DNA from: an uncultured Collinsella sp.
GTDB lineage: Bacteria > Actinomycetota > Coriobacteriia > Coriobacteriales > Coriobacteriaceae
Length of the DNA stretch: 43,659 nt
Reading direction: 5' to 3'
NCBI GenBank assembly: GCA_900543025.1
Contig: UQPP01000016.1
Location: forward strand, 1 to 43,659
The position numbers and the translations under genes were made by a program. How positions within the stretch are numbered: the stretch's first letter is position 1; each line of letters starts with the position of its first letter. Shown one piece after another: positions 16,951 through 24,000 of the stretch. The notes below the pieces were generated by a model. It was not told the DNA's origin. It did not search any database and worked only from the letters and a program-made list of their open reading frames with translations.

Positions 16951-16962
16951 CAAAACGTTTTG
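16951..16962. promoter_or_regulatory. 12-bp palindrome in the dxs/HD divergent region
   Basis: CAAAACGTTTTG is a perfect 12-bp palindrome in the 227-base region between the two divergent starts. It could be an operator. Nothing else was recognised there. Confidence 0.25.
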
Positions 16963-17050
16963 TCCGATGCCATACTGATAGATTCGATGATGATTTTTTC
17001 AATACGTGCAGGCCGTGGCTTGCCGCCGTGAGCCGCTGGAAGGAGGCAGC

Positions 17051-17587
17051 ATGTCCGATGCCGTTCGTGCCGAGAAAATCGCGCACGAGGTCGACGATGC
17101 CGCCCGCCAGCTCGCCCAGGCGGGCCGCTTGGACCTGACGCGCGAGTTTATCCAGCATGGCGACGTGACGGTCTATGCACATGTGACCTCGGTGGCACGG
17201 GCAAGTCTGTCCTTTGCCGAGCACTTGGGCCGTGCTGGCATTTCGATCGACCGTGCCTCGCTGCTGCGCGGGGCCTTGCTGCACGACTACTTTCTCTATG
17301 ATTGGCACGACCCCGACCCGAGCCATCGACTGCACGGATTTCGACATCCGTTTTTTGCCCTGGCGCGTGCCGAGGAAGATTTTGAGCTGACGCCGCGAGA
17401 GCGGAATATTATCGTGCGGCATATGTTTCCGCTGGTGCCGGTGCCGCCGACGTGTCGCGAGGCGTGGATTGTTTGTCTGGCGGATAAATGGTGTGCTCTG
17501 CGTGAGACGGTCGCCGGCCGCCTGCCGCGCAAGGACGAGACGGACGATAGCGTGAGTAAAGCATCGAGTGAAAAGAGGAGAGGGTAG
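17051..17587 (+). CDS. HD-domain phosphohydrolase
   Basis: A 178-residue soluble protein with an HD metal-dependent phosphohydrolase domain: H44 (YAHVTSVARAS), H78-D79 (LLHDYFLYDW), H124 (VRHMFP) and D145 (LADKW) are the likely metal ligands. Such small HD proteins are often annotated only as phosphohydrolases; the substrate is unknown. Start ATG 17051 behind GGAAGGAGG at 5 bases; the frame runs back to 17006. It ends 3 bases before the next gene, so the pair forms one operon. Confidence 0.85.
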   Translation: MSDAVRAEKIAHEVDDAARQLAQAGRLDLTREFIQHGDVTVYAHVTSVARASLSFAEHLGRAGISIDRASLLRGALLHDYFLYDWHDPDPSHRLHGFRHPFFALARAEEDFELTPRERNIIVRHMFPLVPVPPTCREAWIVCLADKWCALRETVAGRLPRKDETDDSVSKASSEKRRG

Positions 17588-17590
17588 ACG

Positions 17591-18610
17591 GTGGAAACCG
17601 CGATTGATATGGCGTTTGGCGGCGCGACGCTTGCCGCCTGCCCACTCTCGGCACTGGTGCTCTCGTTTGCCTTTTACGGGTTTTGCGGTTGGGTATGGGA
17701 GTCGACAGTATGCGCCATGCTCAATCACGGACGATTTGCCAACAGTGGCTTTTTGCTGGGGCCGTGTTGTCCTATCTATGGTGTGGGCGGCATTGCCTGC
17801 TGGCTTTTGCTGCGCGGGATTCCGGATGCCTCGAGCCAGTTTGTCGCCGCGGCGCTTGTATGTAGCGCAATCGAGTACAGCGTGGGCCTTCTATTGGAAA
17901 AAACAACAGGCGCGCGCTTTTGGGATTACTCGCACCTGCCGTTTAACCTGCATGGACGCATCTGCCTGTACTGGGCCTGCGCGTTTGGCTTGGGTGCGCT
18001 GTGCATTTGCCGTTTAGTGGAGCCGGCATTGCTGGGGCTGCTTGGCCATCTGCCGGTGCTGATTGTGCGGCTGTCCGCCTTTATCGCCGCGGTCGCGATG
18101 ATGGTCGACGCGGTGTGCTCTTTGGCCAGCTGGCGTCGCCTGTTCGATCAGCTGGAGCGTGTGCGCGCTGACCTTGCCGACCGCATCAATGAGTCGCTTG
18201 CCGATGCGTCCGACTCCATGCTCGAACGTATTCCCGATTCGGCGATCGACTCGGTGGCACAGACGCATATCCGTAGCCGTGCCGTTAACGCGTGGCTGGC
18301 CGAGCTGGGCGACGCGACGCTCGATGCCCTTCGTGAGAAGGCTTCGATGCCGACGTTTATCTCGGATGGTGCTCGCGGCTTGGCGCTCGCTGCCCGCCGC
18401 GTGGCCGATGCCGCGCCGAGCATGCCGCGTCCGTCGCTCGGTCGTCGCCTTGCCGGCAAGCGCATGAGCCGTCCGGTGCCAAGCGTGTCGCTCAGCCGCC
18501 GCGACCTACGCTTCTTTAACGCCTTCCCGCGTCTGCGCATCAATCGCTACGAAGGCGTCATCCGAGCTACCGACCTCCGTGACCGAGCCCGCGAGCTGTT
18601 CCGCCACTAG
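17591..18610 (+). CDS. PF06541-type membrane protein (putative ABC-transporter-like permease)
   Basis: A 339-residue protein. The first 175 residues form about five membrane segments and carry the PF06541 pattern: FYGFCGWVWESTVCAMLNHG, then NSGFLLGPCCPIYGVGG and WDYSHLPFNLHGRICL. Despite the family's label as a putative ABC permease, no transport function is established. The C-terminal half (about 180-339) is soluble and charged, with helical segments and a basic end. GTG 17591 is chosen as the start, directly behind GAGAGGG and 3 bases after the HD gene stop. Confidence 0.8.
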   Translation: METAIDMAFGGATLAACPLSALVLSFAFYGFCGWVWESTVCAMLNHGRFANSGFLLGPCCPIYGVGGIACWLLLRGIPDASSQFVAAALVCSAIEYSVGLLLEKTTGARFWDYSHLPFNLHGRICLYWACAFGLGALCICRLVEPALLGLLGHLPVLIVRLSAFIAAVAMMVDAVCSLASWRRLFDQLERVRADLADRINESLADASDSMLERIPDSAIDSVAQTHIRSRAVNAWLAELGDATLDALREKASMPTFISDGARGLALAARRVADAAPSMPRPSLGRRLAGKRMSRPVPSVSLSRRDLRFFNAFPRLRINRYEGVIRATDLRDRARELFRH

Positions 18611-18681
18611 CCGGGACGGGCACGCTCACGGCTTCCTTGCTCGCGTATTTCCCGTCCGTTTCGCGTCCGTTGCCGCGCCGT

Positions 18682-18783
18682 TTCCAAGATTGCGGCACCG
18701 TCGGCGACGGCAAGATTTGGGTCGAGCCGGTCGAGGAAGTCATCCGCATCCGTACCGGCGAACACGGCCCCGCCGCGGTGTAG
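18682..18783 (+). pseudogene. C-terminal relic of a nitrogen regulatory P-II gene
   Basis: The frame ending at TAG 18781-18783 reads GDGKIWVEPVEEV then IRIRTGE and ends HGPAAV, the P-II (GlnB/GlnK) C-terminal signature. In the minus-one frame just before it, AVSKIA (about 18679-18696) fits the residues that normally precede it, so a small deletion has shifted the frame. The remaining three quarters of a P-II gene, including the T-loop, is absent. A GC-rich hairpin with T-poor tail (18800-18829) may be the relic's old terminator. Confidence 0.82.
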
Positions 18784-18814
18784 AACAATCTTTCGCCTGA
18801 CGGGCGTGCCTCTC

Positions 18815-18842
18815 TTGGGGTGCGCCCGTTCTCGTCTACAAT
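18815..18842 (+). promoter_or_regulatory. promoter of the HAD phosphatase gene
   Basis: TTGGGG (18815-18820), 16-base spacer, TACAAT (18837-18842), 23 bases before the start codon. Confidence 0.5.
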
Positions 18843-18864
18843 ATCGTGCAGACGAAGGAGAGGC

Positions 18865-19728
18865 ATGCCCATGATCAAGATGTTTGCGAGTGACTTAGAC
18901 GGAACGCTGCTGAATGCCCTACACGAGGCCGACGGAACCATCCGCCGCGCCATTCGCGAGCTGACCGAAGCCGGGCTGCATGTGGTTCCCGCGACCGGAC
19001 GCTCGACGCTGCCGATCGGCGAGCATGGCTTCACAGGTCTGGCACTCGACGCCTGCTGCTCCAACGGATCCATCGTGCGCGACAGCCATGGTGAGGTGCT
19101 CAAGACCTGGACCATCGACCCGCAGGTTACCGAGGAGCTGCTCAAAGCGTTCCCGGACATTTGCTTCGACTGCTCCACGCCCGACGGCATGTTCTCGAGC
19201 GGTTCGTTCGAGATGCACCAGGCGGGCTTTAAAAAGGACAGTCCTATCAAGCGCATCGTGATGCGCGGCATGCGTGCACGTGGCGGGTATCACGAGGAAC
19301 AGTATTTCGACCAGTCGATCGGTGACATCCTGCGTCATGACGTGTGCAAAATCAACTGCCGCGTGACCTCGCCCGAGCTGGAGCGCGACCTTAAGGCATA
19401 TTTGGCTGAGCGATCGGACCGCGTGGTCAACGCGCCGTTCGATCCGGTGATGTTCGAGATCACGGACGTGGCGTGCAACAAGGGCGAGAGCGTGGCGTGG
19501 CTGGCGGGCTATTACGGTATTGCCGAGGACGAGGTCGCGGTCTACGGCGACGGCGGCAACGACATTGCCATGCTCAAACGCTTCCGCCACAGCTACGCGA
19601 CCAAAAACGCAAGCGATGCCGCCAAGGCCGCCGCGAGCGCGACCATCGGCAGCTGCATGGTCCACGCCGTCCCCAAACACATGCTCGCCACCATGCACAA
19701 GCAAAATTCCCGCACCGTCATCGAATAA
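18865..19728 (+). CDS. Cof-type HAD-superfamily phosphatase
   Basis: A 287-residue HAD hydrolase of the Cof/IIB group, which dephosphorylate sugar phosphates, pyridoxal phosphate or FMN-like compounds. Motif I is SDLDGTL (D10 nucleophile, D12), motif II lies in PATGRS, and motif IV is GDGGNDIAML near residues 226-235. The cap domain is in between. Two starts are possible (18865 and 18871) behind GAAGGAGAGG; the first is listed. A repeat element begins directly after the stop. Confidence 0.9.
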   Translation: MPMIKMFASDLDGTLLNALHEADGTIRRAIRELTEAGLHVVPATGRSTLPIGEHGFTGLALDACCSNGSIVRDSHGEVLKTWTIDPQVTEELLKAFPDICFDCSTPDGMFSSGSFEMHQAGFKKDSPIKRIVMRGMRARGGYHEEQYFDQSIGDILRHDVCKINCRVTSPELERDLKAYLAERSDRVVNAPFDPVMFEITDVACNKGESVAWLAGYYGIAEDEVAVYGDGGNDIAMLKRFRHSYATKNASDAAKAAASATIGSCMVHAVPKHMLATMHKQNSRTVIE

Positions 19729-19729
19729 T

Positions 19730-19756
19730 GTGACAAAGGGACAGCCCCTTTTTCAC
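19730..19756. repeat. GGGACAGC-loop palindromic repeat, TGACAAAGGG subtype
   Basis: GTGACAAAGGG (19730-19740) pairs with CCCTTTTTCAC (19746-19756), one mismatch. It begins at the second base after the HAD stop codon and resembles the perfect copy at 20164-20192. Confidence 0.7.
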
Positions 19757-19779
19757 GAGAACCCTGCACCTTTGGCATG

Positions 19780-19793
19780 CGAACATATATTCG
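19780..19793. promoter_or_regulatory. LexA-like SOS box
   Basis: CGAACATATATTCG differs at one base from the Bacillus-type LexA/DinR operator core CGAACATATGTTCG. It overlaps the -35 region of the promoter for the small peptide gene, the position expected for repression. It is the only such site noticed in the window. Confidence 0.55.
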
Positions 19794-19819
19794 TATATAT
19801 AACTAAGTTTTGATAGAAT
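19790..19819 (+). promoter_or_regulatory. extended -10 promoter of the small peptide gene
   Basis: TGATAGAAT contains an extended TGn and the -10 TAGAAT (19814-19819). The -35 (TTCGTA, 19790-19795) is weak, as is usual with an extended -10. The predicted transcript starts near 19826, just before GACGGCAGC. Confidence 0.6.
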
Positions 19820-19883
19820 CGGTATCGTTGACGGCAGCTCCATGTGTCGGGCAGCGCCCTCCATCTGATGGGAGGTGATGCCC

Positions 19884-20009
19884 ATGACCGATTTGATTGA
19901 TTTCGTGAGACTTCTGACCGCTTTGGTCTCGTTCTTCACGGCACTTGTCGGCCTTTCCGAGGCACTCAAGCAGCGTTCGAAGCGCAACAGAAGGGGTCGC
20001 CGCCGCTAA
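19884..20009 (+). CDS. 41-residue hydrophobic/basic peptide, candidate type I toxin
   Basis: The product has a short acidic start (MTDLIDF), one hydrophobic segment (about residues 8-28: VRLLTALVSFFTALVGL with a few more residues) and a strongly basic tail of Arg and Lys, the build of membrane-acting type I toxins. The RBS is exceptionally strong (GGAGGTGAT, 19871-19879) but is partly mirrored by CCCTCCAT just upstream, so it can be hidden in a hairpin. ATG 19884 is preferred to 19878, which is too close to the RBS. A LexA-like box, its own promoter, a convergent antisense promoter and flanking inverted repeats surround it. No family was recognised; toxicity is inference from architecture. 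Confidence 0.72.
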   Translation: MTDLIDFVRLLTALVSFFTALVGLSEALKQRSKRNRRGRRR

Positions 20010-20071
20010 GGCGTTGACCCCCTAATGCAAACAACGGCGCTGCCCAGCTTTCCAGAACTTGGGCTGCCGTC
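19990..20071 (-). ncRNA. predicted antisense RNA of the peptide gene
   Basis: A consensus-like promoter at 20078-20106 points toward the peptide gene. Its transcript would begin near 20071 with GACGGCAGCC, cross the 3' part of the message and reach the hairpin at 19993-20021, a length of about 80 bases. This resembles the antitoxin RNAs of type I toxin loci with convergent, 3'-overlapping RNAs. Ends are estimated from the promoter and hairpin only. Confidence 0.5.
19993..20021. terminator. hairpin over the peptide gene's stop codon, possibly bidirectional
   Basis: GGGGTC (19993-19998) pairs with GACCCC (20016-20021), with CGCC/GGCG extending the stem inward; the TAA lies in the loop region. 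No T-run on the plus side, TTCT on the minus side. It could end the antisense RNA, or both RNAs. Confidence 0.5.
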
Positions 20072-20077
20072 GACACT

Positions 20078-20106
20078 ATTCTACCCACGAATGACATTTT
20101 GAACAA
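20078..20106 (-). promoter_or_regulatory. convergent antisense promoter
   Basis: On the minus strand TTGTTC (20101-20106), a 17-base spacer and TAGAAT (20078-20083). The -10 is identical to that of the sense promoter. Confidence 0.62.
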
Positions 20107-20163
20107 TCGGCAATGCCGCTTCAAAAGCCAGGCACAACTGGCACAACCTAGGCGGTCGCTGAA

Positions 20164-20192
20164 TGTGACAAAGGGACCGTCCCTTTGTCACA
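20164..20192. repeat. perfect TGTGACAAAGGGA palindrome
   Basis: TGTGACAAAGGGA (20164-20176), CCG, TCCCTTTGTCACA (20180-20192): 13-bp perfect arms. The same type as 19730-19756 and related to the GGGACAGG-loop repeats. Confidence 0.8.
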
Positions 20193-20218
20193 ACCCAAAT
20201 ATTGCCTTTACGTGTTGA

Positions 20219-20262
20219 TGCACACGGTGTGCAATAATACTCACACTGTGCAATAGCGCACA
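20219..20262. promoter_or_regulatory. tandem palindromic operators upstream of the TetR gene
   Basis: TGCACACGGTGTGCA (20219-20233) is a perfect 15-bp palindrome. TGTGCAATAGCGCACA (20247-20262) is a second palindrome with the same half-site TGTGC. They lie 23-66 bases before the TetR start, where autorepressors of this family usually bind. The word GTGCAATA occurs in both. Confidence 0.62.
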
Positions 20263-20284
20263 GGTTGAGTAACAAGGAGGACGC

Positions 20285-20995
20285 TTGTCCCAGCTCGAGA
20301 AATGCGATCGCCGGTCCCTTCGCTCGCAGCGTGCCCTTCGCCAGGCGCTTGCCAGCGAGCTTGCCGAAAGCGGCGACCTTTCGCGCATTAACGTCGCGTC
20401 GCTCACCGAGCGCGCCGGTCTTACGCGCCGAACGTTCTATTCGCACTACCGCGATATTCCTGACTTTATCAGCCAGATCGAGGACGGCCTGCTTGCCGAG
20501 ATTCGCGAGCGGGTGGAGCTTATCACCGCAGCTCAATTACCCGATCTTTACCGCAATATCGACGAGCTCGAGCCGGCACCCGGTTCGGTTGAGCTGCTTC
20601 GCTACCTTGCGGCTAATCGCGACCTTATCGGGGCCCTGCTGGGCCCGGGCGGCGACCCCGCCTTTATTAAAAAGATCATCGACACCGCGCGTGAGGCCGT
20701 GGTGCCTCGTGCGCAGACGGGCATTTTGGGCCTGGCGCTGGGGACGTTCTTTGACTACTACGTTACCTACGTCGTGAGTGCCGAGGTCGGCCTGATTCAG
20801 CGTTGGTTTGAGCGTGGGCTCACCGAATCGCCCGAAGCCATGGCGCGCATTATGACGGTTATCGCCTTTGTGCGTCCCGGCGACCTATATGGCCAACCCA
20901 TCGATATCAACGTGCCGGAATACGGCATGAAGCTATTGAATCTGCAGCTCGAGGACGCGGTCGACACCGCCGCAACCGTCGAGTCCAACTACTAA
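20285..20995 (+). CDS. TetR family transcriptional regulator
   Basis: A 236-residue regulator. Residues 12-60 hold the TetR HTH (INVASLTERAGLTRRTFYSH; recognition helix TRRTFYSHY), followed by an all-helical ligand/dimer domain. The start is TTG 20285 behind AAGGAGG; no better in-frame start lies before the HTH. It is 12 bases upstream of the giant activase gene and is very likely both autoregulator and regulator of that gene, using the palindromes at 20219-20262. The ligand is unknown, perhaps an acyl-CoA or related acid. Confidence 0.9.
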   Translation: MSQLEKCDRRSLRSQRALRQALASELAESGDLSRINVASLTERAGLTRRTFYSHYRDIPDFISQIEDGLLAEIRERVELITAAQLPDLYRNIDELEPAPGSVELLRYLAANRDLIGALLGPGGDPAFIKKIIDTAREAVVPRAQTGILGLALGTFFDYYVTYVVSAEVGLIQRWFERGLTESPEAMARIMTVIAFVRPGDLYGQPIDINVPEYGMKLLNLQLEDAVDTAATVESNY

Positions 20996-21007
20996 GAGGA
21001 GAAACAG

Positions 21008-24000
21008 ATGAGCAAACTCGTCGAGGGCATTAAAGACCGTGTGGTCGCTGCCGCACGCGAGGCCGCGCCCGCCGTGGTGGACGCCGCGCAGAAGGCCGCG
21101 ACCGCGGCTGCCGAGAAAGTTGCCGAGGCGGTTGCCGAGGCCAAGAACGCGGCAGAGGAGACGTCCGTCGTCAGCGAGCCCGCCACCGCCGCCGAGCCCG
21201 TAGCCGCCGCCCAGGCCCCCGAAGGCGCGATCTTCAACCCCGAGGCCGCCCGCGGCAACCTGCACCTGGGCATCGACGTGGGCTCCACCACCGTTAAGCT
21301 CGCTGTGCTCAACGACGACAACCAGATCGTCTACGCTAAGTACCAGCGCCACCACACCGACGTTCGCGCCTGCGCCCGCGACCTGTTCGAGGGCGCTGCG
21401 ACCGTGCTGCCGACGGCCCAGATGACCTGCGCCATTACCGGCTCGGGCGGCCTGCTGCTGTCCCAGTGGCTCGACCTGGAGTTTGTCCAGGAGGTCATCG
21501 CCAGCAAACGCGCCGTCGAGACCCTTATCCCGGCCACCGATGTCGCCATCGAGCTGGGTGGCGAGGACGCCAAGATCATCTACTTCGACAATGGCATCGA
21601 GCAGCGCATGAACGGCACCTGCGCCGGCGGCACGGGCGCGTTCATCGACCAGATGGCCACTCTGCTGCACACCGACGCTAGCGGCCTTAACGAACTCGCG
21701 GCCAACGCCACCACCATCTATCCCATCGCCAGCCGCTGCGGCGTTTTTGCCAAGACCGACGTCCAGCCGCTGCTCAACGAGGGCGCCCGCCCCGAGGACG
21801 TGGCTGCCTCCATCTTCCAGGCTGTCGTGACCCAGACCATCTCGGGCCTGGCATGCGGCCGTCCCATCCGCGGCAACGTCGCCTTCCTGGGCGGCCCGCT
21901 GCAGTACCTCTCCGAGCTGCGCCACCGCTTCTACCTCACGCTCAACCTGGACGAGGAGCACCGTATCGTGCCCCAAAACGCTCACCTGTTTGTGGCGAGC
22001 GGCGCCGCCATGGCGCACGAGTCCAACAAGCTCAGCACGTTCCCGCAGCTCATCGGGGCCATCGATGCCCTGGGTGACACGCAGGGTGCCGAGGTTGAGC
22101 GTCTGGATCCGCTCTTTGCCACCGACGAGGACTTTGCCGAGTTCAAGGGCCGCCACGACACCGAGGTCGTCCCCAAGGGCAAGCTCGAAGGCTACACCGG
22201 CCGCGTGTTCATCGGCATCGACGCCGGTTCCACCACCATGAAGGCCGCGCTCGTGGGCGAGGACGGTCAGCTGCTGCACACCTGGTACGGCAACAACAAC
22301 GGCGACATCCTGGGCACGGCCAAGGTCATCATGGCCGATTTCTACAACCACATTCCTGCCGGCTGTACCATCGGCCACGTGACCACCACGGGCTACGGTG
22401 AGGCGCTTCTCATTGAGGCCCTCAAGGCCGATTCCGGCGAGATCGAGACCGTCGCGCACCTGCGCGGCGCCAAGGCGTTCCTGCCCGGCGTCGAGTTCAT
22501 TCTGGACATTGGCGGACAGGACATGAAGTGCCTGCGCGTCAAGGACGGCGTCATCGAGCACATCATGCTCAACGAGGCCTGCTCGTCGGGCTGCGGCAGC
22601 TTTATCGAGAGCTTCGCGGTCTCTATGAACATGGACGTGCGCGCGTTCGCCGATGCCGCCATCCATGCTAAGGCTCCCGTCGACCTGGGCAGCCGCTGCA
22701 CGGTCTTTATGAACTCGCGCGTCAAGCAGGCGCAAAAGGAAGGCGCCACGGTGGGCGACATCGCGGCCGGCCTGTCCTATTCCGTCATCAAGAATGCCCT
22801 GTTCAAGGTCATTAAGCTGCGCGACCCCAAGGAGATCGGCAACCAGGTGATCGTCCAGGGCGGCACCTTTATGTCCGATGCCACGCTACGCGCGTTTGAG
22901 CAACTCACCGGCGTTCACGCCGTGCGCCCCGACATTGCCGGCTGCATGGGCGCCTACGGTGCGGCCCTGCTCGCCCGCGATCGCGCCGGTGCCGACGGCA
23001 CCTCGACCATCCTCTCGGCCGAGGACATCGCGCACCTCACCGTGACGCAAAAACACGTCCGCTGCGGTCGTTGCTCTAACAACTGCCAGCTTACCGTCAA
23101 CGACTTTGGCGGCGGCAGGCGCTTCATTACCGGCAATCGCTGCGAGAAGGGCGCCGGCCACAAAAAGCAGAAGACCGAGGCGCCCAACCTCTTCAAAAAG
23201 AAAAACGAGCTGCTCTTTAACCGCGAGGTGCTGAGCCCCGACGAGGCCCCGCGCGGCACCGTGGGTATCCCTCGCGCACTCAACATGTACGAGAACTACC
23301 CCTTCTGGCACGCGTTCTTTACGCGCCTGGGCTTTAGCGTGCAGCTGTCCGACCAGTCGAGCAAAAAGACCTACCAGGCGGGCATCGAGTCCATGCCGTC
23401 CGAGAGCGTGTGCTACCCGGCAAAGATGAGCCACGGCCATGTGATGAACCTTATCGACCGCGATGTCGACTTCATTTGGATGCCGTGCGTGCGCTGGGAG
23501 CGCAAGGAGGATCCGACCGCCGGCAACTGCTATAACTGTCCCATCGTCATGAGCTACCCCACGGCGCTGGCGCTCAATATCGACGAGATCCGCGAGCAGA
23601 ATATCGAGTTCCTGTACCCGTTTGTGCCCTATCACGACAAGACCGAGCTCAAGCGCCGCCTGTATCAGGTGCTCGCCGTCGACCGTGTGGCCGATGCCGA
23701 GGCTGGTCGCGGCCGCGTGCGTGGTCCCAAGATCACGCGCTCCGAGGTCGATGCTGCCGTCAACGCCGCCTTCGAGACCGATGCACGCTTCCACGAGGAT
23801 ATCCAGACCATGGGCGAGGAGGCTCTTAAGTGGGTCGAGGACCACGGCGGCCACGGCATCGTACTCGCCGGTCGTCCCTACCACAACGACCCCGAGATCA
23901 ACCACGCCCTGCCCGAGCTTATCTCGAGTTTTGGCTTTGCGGTCTTTACCGAGGATTCGCTCGCGCATCTCGTGAAGCCCGAGCGCCCCATCCGCGTCGT

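Larger units (their letters stand above)
19830..20071. repeat. two-part inverted repeat linking both ends of the peptide message
   Basis: GACGGCAGC (19830-19838) and GGGCAGCGCC (19849-19858) near the predicted 5' end are each perfectly complementary to GCTGCCGTC (20063-20071) and GGCGCTGCCC (20036-20045) downstream of the gene. In a full-length message the ends would pair over 9 + 10 bp. The same arrangement makes the predicted antisense RNA start with the same sequence as the sense RNA. Confidence 0.8.

Noticed and set aside
18579..18800. Separate small gene after the PF06541 gene
   Set aside because: The translation is Arg-rich and in another frame than the P-II relic, which explains the sequence better.
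20933..22735. 600-codon open frame antisense to the activase gene
   Set aside because: High-GC coding DNA leaves long antisense frames open. The translation is His/Gly/Leu/Asp-rich with no domain, and the sense strand encodes clear ATPase motifs.
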